Assembly: GCA_030682835.1 (NCBI GenBank)
Contig: JAUXNG010000104.1
Location: forward strand, 1 to 64,000
Source: Hydrogenophaga sp.
GTDB taxonomy: Bacteria > Pseudomonadota > Gammaproteobacteria > Burkholderiales > Burkholderiaceae_C
DNA: 64,000 nucleotides
Reading direction: 5' to 3'
Shown here: piece after piece, positions 32,976-42,444 of the stretch
Position numbering within the stretch: position 1 is the first letter of the stretch
How the letters are laid out: every line of letters begins with the position of its first letter
Position numbers and translations under genes: made by a program
The notes under the pieces: generated by a model
Told to the model about the DNA's origin: nothing
Database searches by the model: none
The model's input: only the letters and a program-made list of their open reading frames with translations

Positions 32976-35900
32976 GGTTCCAGGGCGGGATACCTCGATT
33001 CGCACGGGGAATCGAGGGGGTGCAGGCCTTCAAAAGGTAAGGAGAAATAGAACACGCTGCCTTCGCCGAGCTGACTCTCTGCCCAGGTGCTGCCACCGTG
33101 TCGTTCGACAATGCGCCGGGTGAGCGCCAGCCCGATCCCCGTGCCCTCGAACTCGGAGGCGCGGTGCAGGCGCTGGAACACCCCAAATAACTTGGTGGAG
33201 TATTTTGTATCAAAACCCACACCGTTGTCACGGACAAAGAAGGTGTATCCCACCGCGGGGTCCACGCTCCAGCCCACCTCGATGCGGGCACGCTCGCGGG
33301 GGCGGGTGTACTTGAAGGCATTGCCCAGCAGATTGGCCCAGACCTCGCGCAAAAGCAGGGCGTCGCCCTGGACCACCGGGAGGTCCTGCGCGACCACCCA
33401 GTCGACCACCCGGCCTTCGGTGTCGTGGGCCAGCTGGCCCACGACCGCCCCAACCAGCAGGGTGAAATCGACGGGCGCCAGGTTGACCGCGGCGCGGCCC
33501 AGGCGCGAGAAGGCCAGCAGGCCATCGATGAGCTGGCTCATGTGCCGCGCCGAATTGCCGATGGTGCTCAGGTAGCGCCCGCTCACTTCGTCTGCCTCGG
33601 GTCCGAGGTGCTCTTCCAGCAGGCTCACAAAGCTGGAGATGTGGCGCAGCGGCGAGCGCAGGTCGTGCGACACGGAATACGAGAATGATTCGAGGTCCTG
33701 GTTGGCCGCCAGCAGCTGCTCGGTGCGCTCGGCCACGCGGTTCTCCAGCTCGTCGTTGATGTTGCGCATCAGGTCGTCGAGCCGCTTGGCGTCGCTCATG
33801 TCGCGGTTGATCTTGGCGAAACCCCGCAGTTCGCCGCCGGCGTCGCGCAGCGCGATCAGCAGGGAGTGCGACCAGTAGCGCGACCCGTCCTTGCGCGTGT
33901 GCCAGTTGGTGAGTTCATGCTGGCCCCGCGAGGCTGCCAGCCGCAGGATCTGGTTGGCCTGCGCCAGGGCGGGCACAGAGTTTTCTGCCCCGAACAGCAC
34001 GGCATAGTGCCGGCCCAGCATCTCGGAGGGGGCGTAGCCTTCCAGGCGCTGCGCGCTGTCGGTCCAGTCGGTGATGTGGCCGTCGGCGTCGAGAAAAAAG
34101 ATGCAGTATTCGCGCAGGTTGTCCACCATGAGGCGGAAACGCTGCTCGCTTTCCAGCAGCTCGGCCGAGCGTTCCCGTATGCGGCACTCCAGTTCCTCGT
34201 TGAGCTGGGACACGCGTTCCTCGACCCGTTTGCGATCGGTGATGTCGATGATCTGCACGAACACCCCCTGCACCAGCCCGTCGTGAATGTCGGGCAGGCA
34301 GGCCTCGCGCACGTACCGCGGGGTACCCGTGGCGTCGCGTCGCCAGGTTTCGTGGTACTGGCTCTCGCCCTTGAGCACGCGTTCAAGGCGCGAGACCATG
34401 TCGGTCCACACCTCCGGTGGCAGGCACTCGCTTGCGTGCAGACCCATGATTCGCTCCGGGTCCAGTCCATACACATGGAGGTGTTCCGCGTTGGCGAAGC
34501 GGTAACGCAGCATCACGTCCAGATAGGCCAGCAGGCCCGGCACGTGGTCGGTGATGCCACGCAGAAAGCGCTGGTTGTCCTGGAGCGCCAGTTCGGCGTG
34601 CTTGCGCTGGGTGATGTCCACCACTGTGGTGTTGCTGCGCAGGAAGCGCCCCTGGGCATCACGCACCGCCGAGGACGACAGCAGGGCCTGGAAGATGCTG
34701 CCGTCTCGGCGGCGAATCTCGTATTCGGACCCTTCCAGCTCGCCGTCGACGATCAGCCGCCGCAGCCGCTCTTCCAGCATGGGCCTGCGGCTGGGCAGGA
34801 TGAAGTCGGCAAAGCGTTTGTGGCCCACCACCTCTTCCCGGCTGTAGCCCAGCCAGTCCAGTTCGGTGTCGTTGATCGACACGTACACGCCGTCGATGTT
34901 GAGCGAGTGGTAGCCGCAGGGCGCCTGGTTGTAGAGCTGGCGGGCCTGCGCCAGGGCGGTGTTGAGCTGGGCGTTGGCCTCCTGCACCTGGTCTTCAGAC
35001 GCTTTGCGCCGGGTGATGTCGAGCATCTGGATGACGATGCCGCGCACGGCGCCGTCTTCCACATACGGCGTGTATTCGATGCTGGCGTAGAAGGCCTGGC
35101 CGTCGGGGAACACGCGCGGGCCCTCGAAGCGCTGGGGCTCTCCCGATAGCGCACTGGCCAGATACGGCTGGGCCCGGGCGAAGTCCTCCGGGCGGGCCAC
35201 TTCGCTCAGGTGCCGCCCGATCACGTGCTCCGGGCTGCCTCGGATCCAGCGCGCATAGCTGGCATTGGCAAAGCGGCAGATGAGCGAGGGGTCGTAGAAC
35301 GCGAGCTGCACCGGCACACTGTTGGTGATGGTCTGCAGAAAGGTCTGCTGCGCCTTGAGCGCCAGTTCGGCCACTTTTCGGGCGGTGATGTCGACCAGTG
35401 TGCTGTTGCTGCGGACGAACCGGCCCTCGGGGTCGAACACCGCGGTGCTGGAAATCAGCACCAGGAATTCGCTGCCGTCACGGCGGCGCATGCCCAGCTC
35501 GGCGGCATCCAGGCGACCCAGGGTGAGGAGCTGGTCAAGACGCCCCTCGACTTCGGGCAGGTAGGCCGGCAGCAGGATGTCGCGAAAGCTCATCCGGTTG
35601 ACCACCTCGTCGCGGGTATAGCCCAGCCAGTCGAGTTCGGTCTGGTTCATCAGCACATACAGGCCGCTGGCGTCCACCGAGTGGTAACCGCACGGTGCGC
35701 GGTCATAGAGCAGTTGCGCTTCGTCCAGCGTGGCGCGAATGCGCTCGTTCGCTTCCGCCAGTTCCCGGGTGCGCCTGTGCACCCGGCTCTCCAGCTGGAC
35801 ATTGAGTTGCAGGATTTCTTCCTGCTGCCGCTGAAGGTCCGACACATCGCGCGAGACCGCCAGCAGCATCACCGCCTGACCGTCTGGCCCGCTGATGGGG

Positions 35901-36799
35901 GAGATCACGGTGTCCCACCATTTCTCGGTTCCCTTGAACGTGACACCCATGGCCACGAAGCGGGCGCTCTCGCCACGCGCGGCGCGCTCGATGGCCGAGC
36001 GTGCCAGCGCCGCCCCCTCTGGCGGCCACCAGCTGCACCAGTCGGACAGGCGCACGGTTTCGAAATCGTCCACCTCGACCAGGCGGCAGCCCTGCGAGGT
36101 CATCTGCAGCACCCGACCCTGCAGGTCGAGCACCTTGGTGCAGTCGGGGCTGCTGGCGATGATCTGCCGGTTCAGGTCGTCCTTGATGCGCGCGTCGGCC
36201 TGAAGGGTGCGCAGTTCCGTGATGTCCTGAACAAACCCCACCTGGCCTGCGGCGCGGACCGCGCCGGGCTGTGCAGCAGGCTTGCGCATCAGCAGGTGCA
36301 CTTCGCGTCCGTCGGGGCGCAGCAGCCGGAACTCGATCGCCAGCGTGTCATCGCGGGAGACTGCGGCGTGCCACGCGCGCTGCAGCCGTTCGGCGTCGTC
36401 GGGATGCACCAGGCGAAACCAGTCGGCCGCCACGCCATCTTCAGGACTGCCACCGAGGATGGCCTGCAGTGTCGGGTCGGCCAGCTGCAGCTGGCCCGAG
36501 ACATCGGCCATGAAGACGCCGATGGGGTGAACCGTTGGCAAGGCCTCGATCAGGCTCAGGTACTGCTGCAGCGCATCTGGCCGATCCTCGACGTACGGTG
36601 CACTCAGGCCGTTCACGCCGTCTGCCGGGGTGGGTTCGGCCGGCGGCTCGTTGCCCGTTTCACTGGCCTGCTGGAGTGCTGCCAGTTCTGTCTGCAAGCC
36701 GGCGATCTGCTGCCGGATTTCCCGCTCGCGAGGCGATTCCACAGCCAGCCGGGAACCGACGGACCGTGGACGCTCATGCAGAGGAGGGGTGGCGCTCAT
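32972..36799 (-). CDS. Multi-PAS hybrid-free sensor histidine kinase
   Basis: A 1275-residue soluble kinase. Seven PAS domains can be traced by their WLGY/RFAN-type cores before the kinase domain. The H box YSVSHDLRSPLRH carries phosphoacceptor His1045. The ATPase domain keeps NLLGNAFKY, RDNGVGFDTKY, an FGVFQRLH F box and GTGIGLALTRR. PAS domains 3 and 5 are closely alike (both have APCGYHS and TELDWLGY), suggesting internal duplication of a PAS pair. No membrane segment is seen, so it senses a cytoplasmic cue. ATG at 36799 (MSATPPLHE) is preferred; the frame extends to 36832. The response regulator follows with overlapping stop/start. Confidence 0.92.
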   Translation of the reverse strand: MSATPPLHERPRSVGSRLAVESPREREIRQQIAGLQTELAALQQASETGNEPPAEPTPADGVNGLSAPYVEDRPDALQQYLSLIEALPTVHPIGVFMADVSGQLQLADPTLQAILGGSPEDGVAADWFRLVHPDDAERLQRAWHAAVSRDDTLAIEFRLLRPDGREVHLLMRKPAAQPGAVRAAGQVGFVQDITELRTLQADARIKDDLNRQIIASSPDCTKVLDLQGRVLQMTSQGCRLVEVDDFETVRLSDWCSWWPPEGAALARSAIERAARGESARFVAMGVTFKGTEKWWDTVISPISGPDGQAVMLLAVSRDVSDLQRQQEEILQLNVQLESRVHRRTRELAEANERIRATLDEAQLLYDRAPCGYHSVDASGLYVLMNQTELDWLGYTRDEVVNRMSFRDILLPAYLPEVEGRLDQLLTLGRLDAAELGMRRRDGSEFLVLISSTAVFDPEGRFVRSNSTLVDITARKVAELALKAQQTFLQTITNSVPVQLAFYDPSLICRFANASYARWIRGSPEHVIGRHLSEVARPEDFARAQPYLASALSGEPQRFEGPRVFPDGQAFYASIEYTPYVEDGAVRGIVIQMLDITRRKASEDQVQEANAQLNTALAQARQLYNQAPCGYHSLNIDGVYVSINDTELDWLGYSREEVVGHKRFADFILPSRRPMLEERLRRLIVDGELEGSEYEIRRRDGSIFQALLSSSAVRDAQGRFLRSNTTVVDITQRKHAELALQDNQRFLRGITDHVPGLLAYLDVMLRYRFANAEHLHVYGLDPERIMGLHASECLPPEVWTDMVSRLERVLKGESQYHETWRRDATGTPRYVREACLPDIHDGLVQGVFVQIIDITDRKRVEERVSQLNEELECRIRERSAELLESEQRFRLMVDNLREYCIFFLDADGHITDWTDSAQRLEGYAPSEMLGRHYAVLFGAENSVPALAQANQILRLAASRGQHELTNWHTRKDGSRYWSHSLLIALRDAGGELRGFAKINRDMSDAKRLDDLMRNINDELENRVAERTEQLLAANQDLESFSYSVSHDLRSPLRHISSFVSLLEEHLGPEADEVSGRYLSTIGNSARHMSQLIDGLLAFSRLGRAAVNLAPVDFTLLVGAVVGQLAHDTEGRVVDWVVAQDLPVVQGDALLLREVWANLLGNAFKYTRPRERARIEVGWSVDPAVGYTFFVRDNGVGFDTKYSTKLFGVFQRLHRASEFEGTGIGLALTRRIVERHGGSTWAESQLGEGSVFYFSLPFEGLHPLDSPCESRYPALEP

Positions 36800-36850
36800 C
36801 GATCCCCACTTTACCGCAGGGCAGGCGGGCACCCAGGGGAATAATGCCCC

Positions 36851-38353
36851 TCAGAAACGGGGGAGATCGGGGTGTGACAGGCGACCGCCCCGCACCAGCA
36901 TCTTTCCGTATTCAGCACAACGTTGCAATGTGGGGATCACCTTGCCGGGGTTAAGTAGTTCTTTGGTATCAAAGGCACGCTTCACAGCAAACATCTGTTC
37001 GTTTTCTTCCGGGCTGAACTGAACGCACATGCTGTTGAGTTTTTCCACACCCACGCCGTGTTCGCCCGTGACGGTGCCACCCATGGCCACACTGGTCTCC
37101 AGAATGTCGGCGCCAAACAGCTCGCAACGGTGCAGCTGGTCGGGGTCGTTGGCATCAAACAGGATCAGCGGGTGCAGGTTGCCGTCGCCTGCGTGGAACA
37201 CGTTCGCGCAACGCAGTCCGTATTTCTTTTCCATCTCGGCAATGGCCAGCAGAATATCGGCCACGCGCTTGCGCGGAATGGTCGAGTCCATGCACATGTA
37301 GTCGGGACTGATGCGGCCGGACGCAGGGAAGGCGTTCTTGCGTCCGCTCCAGAAGCGCAGGCGCTCCGCCTCGTCGCGGCTCACCGCAATGGCGGTGGCA
37401 CCGCAGTCGCGCAGCACGGCGCTCATGCGGCCGATTTCTTCTTCCACCTCTTCGGGCGTGCCGTCGCTCTCGCACAGCAGGATGGCTTCGGCCGTCAGGT
37501 CGTAGCCCGCGTGCACGAAGTCTTCCACCGCCGCGGTCATGGGCTTGTCCATCATCTCCAGCCCAGCCGGAATGATGCCAGCGGCGATGACGGTGGCCAC
37601 TGCGTCGCCGGCTTTGCGCACGTCGTCGAAGCTGGCCATGATGCAGCGCGCGAGCTGCGGCCGGGGCACGAGCTTGACCGTCACCTCGGTGGTCACCGCC
37701 AGCATGCCTTCGCTGCCAATGACGAGCGAGAGCAGGTCCAGCCCCGGGGTGTCGAGCGCGTCGCCACCGAAGGTGATGGGCTCGCCCTCGATGGTGTAGC
37801 CGCGCACTGCCAGCACGTTGTGCACGGTCAGCCCGTACTTCAGGCAGTGCACACCGCCGGAGTTTTCGGCCACGTTGCCGCCGATGGTGCAGGCGATCTG
37901 GCTGCTGGGGTCGGGCGCGTAGTACAGGCCATGCGGCGCCGCCGCCTCTGAAATGGCCAGGTTGCGCACGCCGCCCTGCACCCGGGCGGTGCGGGAACGT
38001 GGGTCAATGGACAGGATGCGGTTGAACTTGGCCAGCGATAGCGTGACACCCATGGCGTGCGGCATGGCGCCGCCCGACAGGCCGGTGCCGGCCCCCCGCG
38101 CGACCACCGGCACGTCCAGCGCATGGCAGGCCTTGAGCACGGCGGCCACCTGCGCCTCGGTCTCGGGCAGTACCACCACCAGCGGTCGCTCGCGGTAGGC
38201 AGTCAGGCCGTCGCACTCGTAGGGCACGGTGTCTTCTGCCTGCCAGAGCAGGGCGTGGGCGGGCACCACGGAGCTCAGGGCTCGCACCACCTCGGCCTGG
38301 CGGGCCGCACGGTCGGCGCGGGTGACTTCAAGGGGGGCGGTGGGAGCGTTCAT
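36851..38353 (-). CDS. GlcD-type FAD-linked oxidase (glycolate/D-lactate)
   Basis: A 500-residue flavoprotein of the vanillyl-alcohol-oxidase fold. The FAD-binding domain has VPVVARGAGTGLSGGAMPH, CTIGGNVAENSGGVHCLKYG and LDLLSLVIGSEGMLAV; the C-terminal substrate domain has FHAGDGNLHPLILFD and GTVTGEHGVGVEKL. This matches GlcD and D-lactate dehydrogenases that oxidise 2-hydroxy acids into the quinone pool. The GlcE and GlcF partners are not next to it. The start MNAPTAPLEV at 38353 is chosen because the homology begins just after it; the open frame continues upstream to 38581 without homology. Confidence 0.9.
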   Translation of the reverse strand: MNAPTAPLEVTRADRAARQAEVVRALSSVVPAHALLWQAEDTVPYECDGLTAYRERPLVVVLPETEAQVAAVLKACHALDVPVVARGAGTGLSGGAMPHAMGVTLSLAKFNRILSIDPRSRTARVQGGVRNLAISEAAAPHGLYYAPDPSSQIACTIGGNVAENSGGVHCLKYGLTVHNVLAVRGYTIEGEPITFGGDALDTPGLDLLSLVIGSEGMLAVTTEVTVKLVPRPQLARCIMASFDDVRKAGDAVATVIAAGIIPAGLEMMDKPMTAAVEDFVHAGYDLTAEAILLCESDGTPEEVEEEIGRMSAVLRDCGATAIAVSRDEAERLRFWSGRKNAFPASGRISPDYMCMDSTIPRKRVADILLAIAEMEKKYGLRCANVFHAGDGNLHPLILFDANDPDQLHRCELFGADILETSVAMGGTVTGEHGVGVEKLNSMCVQFSPEENEQMFAVKRAFDTKELLNPGKVIPTLQRCAEYGKMLVRGGRLSHPDLPRF

Positions 38354-38444
38354 GCGGTTCAGTGTACGGCTGGCCGGGGGGTGGTGCATTGAAGAAACTT
38401 GCACGCCGGCGTGAGCGCGTTTGTGCCGCGCCGCCCGCAAGGGT

Positions 38445-38471
38445 CTTGAAAACCGGCGCCGGGAATTTATC
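38445..38471 (+). promoter_or_regulatory. Candidate heat-shock (sigma-32-like) promoter
   Basis: CTTGAAA at 38445-38451 matches the sigma-32 -35 consensus exactly. TTTATCT lies 13 bases further on (about 38465-38471) at a suitable distance but does not match the CCCCAT-type -10. The position, about 65 bases before the hsp20 start, fits a heat-shock promoter. The weak -10 lowers confidence. Confidence 0.35.
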
Positions 38472-38534
38472 TGAGGGGTACGGGGCCGGTGCCCATCGGC
38501 CTCAGGTTCCACCCCCATTTCAGGAGTCTTTGCC

Positions 38535-38963
38535 ATGAACCCACTGATCACCCGTTCCGGTCTGTTCGACGACTTCTTCAAGGACGTCGCGCCGGGTTTT
38601 TACGTGCGCCCGCTGCACGGTGACTCGCTGCCGTCGCCCTCGCAGATCAAGATCGACGTCAGGGAAACGCCTGCCGCCTACACGGTGGTTGCCGAGGTGC
38701 CTGGCGTGGCCAAGGAAGACATTCACGTGACCGTGGAAGGCAGCGTGGTGACCCTGCGCGCCGAGATCAAGCAGCAGGACAGCCAGCGCGAAGAGGAGAA
38801 GGTGCTGCGCACGGAGCGCTACTACGGCGCCGTGGCGCGCAGCTTCCAGCTGGCCGCCGATATCGACAATGAAAAGTCCAAAGCCCGCTACGAAAACGGT
38901 GTGCTGACCCTGACCCTGCCCAAGAAACTGGCGCTGGCCGGGCAGCGCCTGAACATTGAGTAA
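38535..38963 (+). CDS. Hsp20 family small heat-shock protein
   Basis: A 142-residue alpha-crystallin-type chaperone that holds unfolding proteins in the cytoplasm. The alpha-crystallin domain runs from about residue 38 to 135 (IKIDVRETPAAYTVVAEVPG, ... YENGVLTLTLPKKL), ending with the consensus GVLTLTLPK that precedes the oligomerising tail. The short N-terminal arm MNPLITRSGLFDDFF is typical of IbpA-like class proteins. A good CAGGAG site precedes ATG 38535. A structured repeat begins directly at its stop codon. A heat-shock-like -35 lies upstream. Confidence 0.93.
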   Translation: MNPLITRSGLFDDFFKDVAPGFYVRPLHGDSLPSPSQIKIDVRETPAAYTVVAEVPGVAKEDIHVTVEGSVVTLRAEIKQQDSQREEEKVLRTERYYGAVARSFQLAADIDNEKSKARYENGVLTLTLPKKLALAGQRLNIE

Positions 38964-39118
38964 CCCCCCGCGCCGCCTGCGGCGTGCCTTGCAGGCCGCG
39001 GCACCGCCAGAGGCGATGCCTCTTCGGGCTGTCCAAGCCTGCGCAGGCAGGCTTGGAGCCGCGACCCTCAGCCCCCGGGGGCGATGCGTGTGGCCCGGCT
39101 AAGCCGGTTCCACCGCAT
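38964..39118 (+). repeat. Structured stop-codon-linked repeat, copy 4 (long form)
   Basis: The element begins directly after the hsp20 TAA and runs in hsp20 orientation to just before the convergent LysR gene. Outer arms are CGCAT (39114-39118) and ATGCG (39083-39087), again paired but different in sequence from copies 1-3. It contains the same CCAAGCCTGC/GCAGGCAGGCTTGG hairpin module as copy 3. Confidence 0.85.
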
Positions 39119-39145
39119 CCTTGTTCAGGTGACCTGCGCGCCGGC

Positions 39146-40015
39146 TCAACTCAAAGAATTCTTGAGCCAATCGGCAAAGGCGGTGCACTCCCAGCGGTCC
39201 ATGGTGCCGGTGCGCCAGCACAGGTAATGGGCGTGCGGGCTGGGCACGTGGCGCGGATAGAGCGGCACCAGGGTGCCGTGTTCCAGCCAGGGGGCTGCCA
39301 GCTTGAGCCGCACCAGCGCCACGCCCATGCCGGCAGCGGCGGCGTCGCACATCAGGCCGATGTCGTTGAACTGCGAGCCGTCCACCGGTTCGGGCCAGTC
39401 GAGATCGTGGGCCGCAAACCAGGTGCGCCAGGGTTCCAGCGGGCTGCGCAGCAGCGGCAGGTCGTCCAGATCTTCCGGCGTGTCGAAAGGGCCGTTTTCC
39501 CGCGCAAACGCGGGCGAGGCCAGCGGCGTCACCTCGTCTTTCATGATGCAGACGTGTTCCACGTCGGCGTAGCGCCCGGTGCCGAAGCGGATCATCATGT
39601 CCGCGTCTTCTGCCACCACGTCGAGCAGCGGAATGCTGACCTGCAGCGTGATGTCGATCTCGGGGTAGGCGTCGCTGAACTGCTTGAGCCGTGGCAGCAG
39701 AATGGAGCGTGCAAAGGTGGGCGTGACCGCCAGGCGCAGCTTGCGCCGCCCCGGTGAGGCGGTGTTGCTGGGAAACTTCTGCAGCGCCGCCAGCCCTTCG
39801 CGCACCTGGGCCAGGTACTCGATGCCCTCGGTGGTGAGAGAAAAATCCGCCCGCCCGAACAGCTTGGTGCCCAGGATCTGCTCCAGCTGCTTGATGCGGT
39901 GGCTCACGGCGCTGGGCGTCACGCACAGCTCTTCGCTGGTCTGCGTCACGCTGCGCAGCCGGGCCAGCGCCTCGAAGGTCAGCAGGCACTGGATGGGCGG
40001 GATGCGGATGGTCAT
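39146..40015 (-). CDS. LysR family regulator (GcvA-like)
   Basis: A 289-residue LysR-type regulator. The N-terminal winged helix-turn-helix reads LLTFEALARLRSVTQTSEEL and TPSAVSHRIKQLEQILGTKLFGR; the effector domain begins near residue 92 (KLRLAVTPTFARSILLPRL). The IPPIQCLLTFEALAR opening and PSAVSHRIKQLE block are like GcvA/AmpR-type members. Its likely target is an adjacent gene: purU lies 71 bases upstream on the same strand, and purU and glycine cleavage (GcvA's classical target) both concern one-carbon metabolism. That link is an inference. Confidence 0.9.
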   Translation of the reverse strand: MTIRIPPIQCLLTFEALARLRSVTQTSEELCVTPSAVSHRIKQLEQILGTKLFGRADFSLTTEGIEYLAQVREGLAALQKFPSNTASPGRRKLRLAVTPTFARSILLPRLKQFSDAYPEIDITLQVSIPLLDVVAEDADMMIRFGTGRYADVEHVCIMKDEVTPLASPAFARENGPFDTPEDLDDLPLLRSPLEPWRTWFAAHDLDWPEPVDGSQFNDIGLMCDAAAAGMGVALVRLKLAAPWLEHGTLVPLYPRHVPSPHAHYLCWRTGTMDRWECTAFADWLKNSLS

Positions 40016-40086
40016 GCTGAATCCTCAGGTGCGGCGAGCGCGGTGCTTGAGCCCAGACCTGACGCGTACGGCCGCCCCGAAGCGGT

Positions 40087-40935
40087 TCACTTGAACACCA
40101 CGGTCTTGTGGCCGTTGAGCAGCACGCGGTGCTCGCTGTGCCACTTCACGGCGCGGGCCAGCACCTGGCTCTCGGTGTCGCGTCCCGATGCCGTCAGGTC
40201 TTCCACGGTGTCGGTGTGGTCCACCCGGGCCACGTCCTGTTCGATGATGGGGCCTTCGTCCAGATCGGCCGTCACGTAGTGGGCGGTGGCACCGATCAGT
40301 TTCACGCCGCGGTCGTGCGCCTGGTAGTAGGGCTTGGCGCCCTTGAAGCTGGGCAGAAAGCTGTGGTGGATGTTGATCGCCTTGCCGGCCAGTTCGCGGC
40401 ACAGGTCGTTGCTCAGGATCTGCATGTAGCGGGCCAGCACCACCAGCTCGGCGCCTTCGCTGCGGATCACTTCCAGCTGCTTCGCCTCGGCCTGCGCCTT
40501 GGTGGCCGCGTTGACCGGCAGGTGATGGAAGGGCACGTTGTAGCTGGCGGCGAGCTGGTAGAACTCGCGGTGGTTGCTGACGATGGCGCGGATGTCCAGG
40601 CGCAGCAGACCGCTCTTCCAGCGGAACAGCAGGTCGTTCAGGCAGTGGCCTTCCTTGCTGACGAAGATCACCGTCTTCATGGGTTCGGCCATGGGGTGCA
40701 GCGTCCACTGCATGCCGAAGGGCTCGGCAAACAGCTTCAGATGCACCCGCAGGTCGTCCTGCGTGAGCTGGGCGCAGGTGAACTGCACGCGCATGAAGAA
40801 CAGGCCGGTGTCGTGGTCGTTGTACTGGGCGGCTTCTTCGATGTTGCCGCCGTGTTCCAGCAGAAAGCCCGAAACCGCGTGGACGATGCCGCGGCGGTCC
40901 TGGCAAGACAGGGTGAGGACGTAGGTGTGGTGCAT
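40087..40935 (-). CDS. purU: Formyltetrahydrofolate deformylase
   Basis: A 282-residue enzyme that hydrolyses 10-formyl-tetrahydrofolate to formate and tetrahydrofolate, balancing one-carbon units. An N-terminal ACT domain (YVLTLSCQDRRGIVHAVSGFL, about residues 5-80) precedes the formyltransferase-like catalytic domain with the catalytic NIHHSFLPSFKGAKPY motif and ATAHYVTADLDEGPII, containing the Asn-His-Asp set. Start at ATG 40935 gives the normal family length. It diverges from the aminotransferase gene at 41065. Confidence 0.94.
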   Translation of the reverse strand: MHHTYVLTLSCQDRRGIVHAVSGFLLEHGGNIEEAAQYNDHDTGLFFMRVQFTCAQLTQDDLRVHLKLFAEPFGMQWTLHPMAEPMKTVIFVSKEGHCLNDLLFRWKSGLLRLDIRAIVSNHREFYQLAASYNVPFHHLPVNAATKAQAEAKQLEVIRSEGAELVVLARYMQILSNDLCRELAGKAINIHHSFLPSFKGAKPYYQAHDRGVKLIGATAHYVTADLDEGPIIEQDVARVDHTDTVEDLTASGRDTESQVLARAVKWHSEHRVLLNGHKTVVFK

Positions 40936-41064
40936 GACGCGCCGATTGTCGCAGCAAGGGCGGCGGTGGGCCTGTGCGTCGAGTGGCCAGTGGCGCCGGC
41001 AGGCAGGCCGGGTGGTGCCAGAATGATGCGGTTTCAACGACGATTCATCCGCAGGAGACGCCCG

Positions 41065-42405
41065 ATGGCCAGCACCGACTTCCGCATGGACAACCAGTGG
41101 TTGCCCTTCACGCCCAACCGCAGCTTCCAGAAGGACCCCCGCGTCTTCGTGGCCGCCGACGGCATGCACTTCACCACGCACGACGGCAAGCAGGTGATCG
41201 ACGGCATTTCCAGCCTCTGGTGCGTGGGAGCCGGGCACAACCGCAAGCCCATCAACGAGGCCATCAAGACCCAGCTCGACACGCTGGACTACGCCACCGC
41301 TTTCAGCGTGAGCAACGACAAGGCCTTTCGCGCCGCCGAGATGATCGCGGCCATGGCGCCGGGCGACCTGAACAAGGTGCTGTTCTGCAACTCGGGTTCG
41401 GAAGCGGCCGATACCTCGCTGAAGGTGGCGCTGGCCTACCACCGCGCGCGCGGCGAGGGCCATCGCAACCTGTTCATCGGCCGCGAGCGCGGCTACCACG
41501 GCGTGAACTTCGGCGGCATGAGCGTGGGCGGCATTCCGGCCAACCGCAAGATGTACGGCAGCGCGCTGCTGCCGCGCGTGGACCACCTGCGTTTCATCCA
41601 CGACCCGGTGGAACACGCCTACATCCACAACGCCGAGCCGGTCTGGGAAGAAGACCTGTTGCTGGAGCTGGAAAACCGCATCCTGCCGCTGCACGACCCC
41701 AGCAACGTGGCGGCCGTGATCGTGGAACCGGTGGCCGGCAGCGCCGGCTGGTATGTGCCGCCGCAGGGCTACCTCAAACGACTCAGAGAGATCTGCGACA
41801 AGCACGGCATTTTGCTGATCTTTGACGAGGTCATCACCGGCTTTGGCCGCCTCGGCACTGCGTTCGCGTCGGACTACTACGGTGTGCAGCCCGACATGCT
41901 GAACTTCGCCAAGGCCATCACCAATGGCGTGTTCCCGCTCGGCGGTGTCATCTGCACCGACCGCATTTACGACGCCATGATGGGCGCGCACGGCAGCGCA
42001 CCCGAGCACGCCATCGAGTTCTTCCACGGCTACACCTATTCAGGCCATCCGGTGGGCTGCGCGGCCGCCATCGCCACGCTCGACCTGTTCCGCGAAGAGC
42101 AGCTGTTCGAGCGCGCCGGGCAGATGGGTCCGGTGCTGGGCGACGCAATGCACAGCGCGCTCAAGGGCCTGCCCCACGTCATCGGCATCCGCAGCCTCGG
42201 GCTGGCCGCTGCGGTGGAGCTGGCCCCCCGCCCGGGCCTGCCTGGCAAGCGCACGTTCGACGTGTTCATGGACTGTTACCACCGCGGCGTGCTGGTGCGC
42301 AACGCAGGCGACAACCTGGTGTTCGCGCCGCCCTTCATCGTGGAACAGGCGCACATTGAAACCATGGTCGGCGTGCTGGCCGACGCGATCAAGCGCGTGG
42401 GGTGA
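41065..42405 (+). CDS. Class III omega-aminotransferase (amino acid:pyruvate type)
   Basis: A 446-residue PLP-dependent fold-type I aminotransferase. The phosphate-cup motif CNSGSEAADTSLKVALAYHR, the pyridine-binding Asp in LLIFDEVITGFGRLG, and the PLP lysine Lys283 in FAKAITNGVFPLGG are all present. The N-terminal MDNQWLPFTPNRSFQKDPR resembles beta-alanine:pyruvate and taurine/omega-amino acid aminotransferases. A GCAGGAG site lies before ATG 41065. The preferred amino donor cannot be read from sequence. It diverges from purU and converges with the ChaN-like gene. Confidence 0.9.
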   Translation: MASTDFRMDNQWLPFTPNRSFQKDPRVFVAADGMHFTTHDGKQVIDGISSLWCVGAGHNRKPINEAIKTQLDTLDYATAFSVSNDKAFRAAEMIAAMAPGDLNKVLFCNSGSEAADTSLKVALAYHRARGEGHRNLFIGRERGYHGVNFGGMSVGGIPANRKMYGSALLPRVDHLRFIHDPVEHAYIHNAEPVWEEDLLLELENRILPLHDPSNVAAVIVEPVAGSAGWYVPPQGYLKRLREICDKHGILLIFDEVITGFGRLGTAFASDYYGVQPDMLNFAKAITNGVFPLGGVICTDRIYDAMMGAHGSAPEHAIEFFHGYTYSGHPVGCAAAIATLDLFREEQLFERAGQMGPVLGDAMHSALKGLPHVIGIRSLGLAAAVELAPRPGLPGKRTFDVFMDCYHRGVLVRNAGDNLVFAPPFIVEQAHIETMVGVLADAIKRVG

Positions 42406-42444
42406 GCCGCCCAGGCCTGAGGGTGCCCGCGGACGCCGGTGCGT

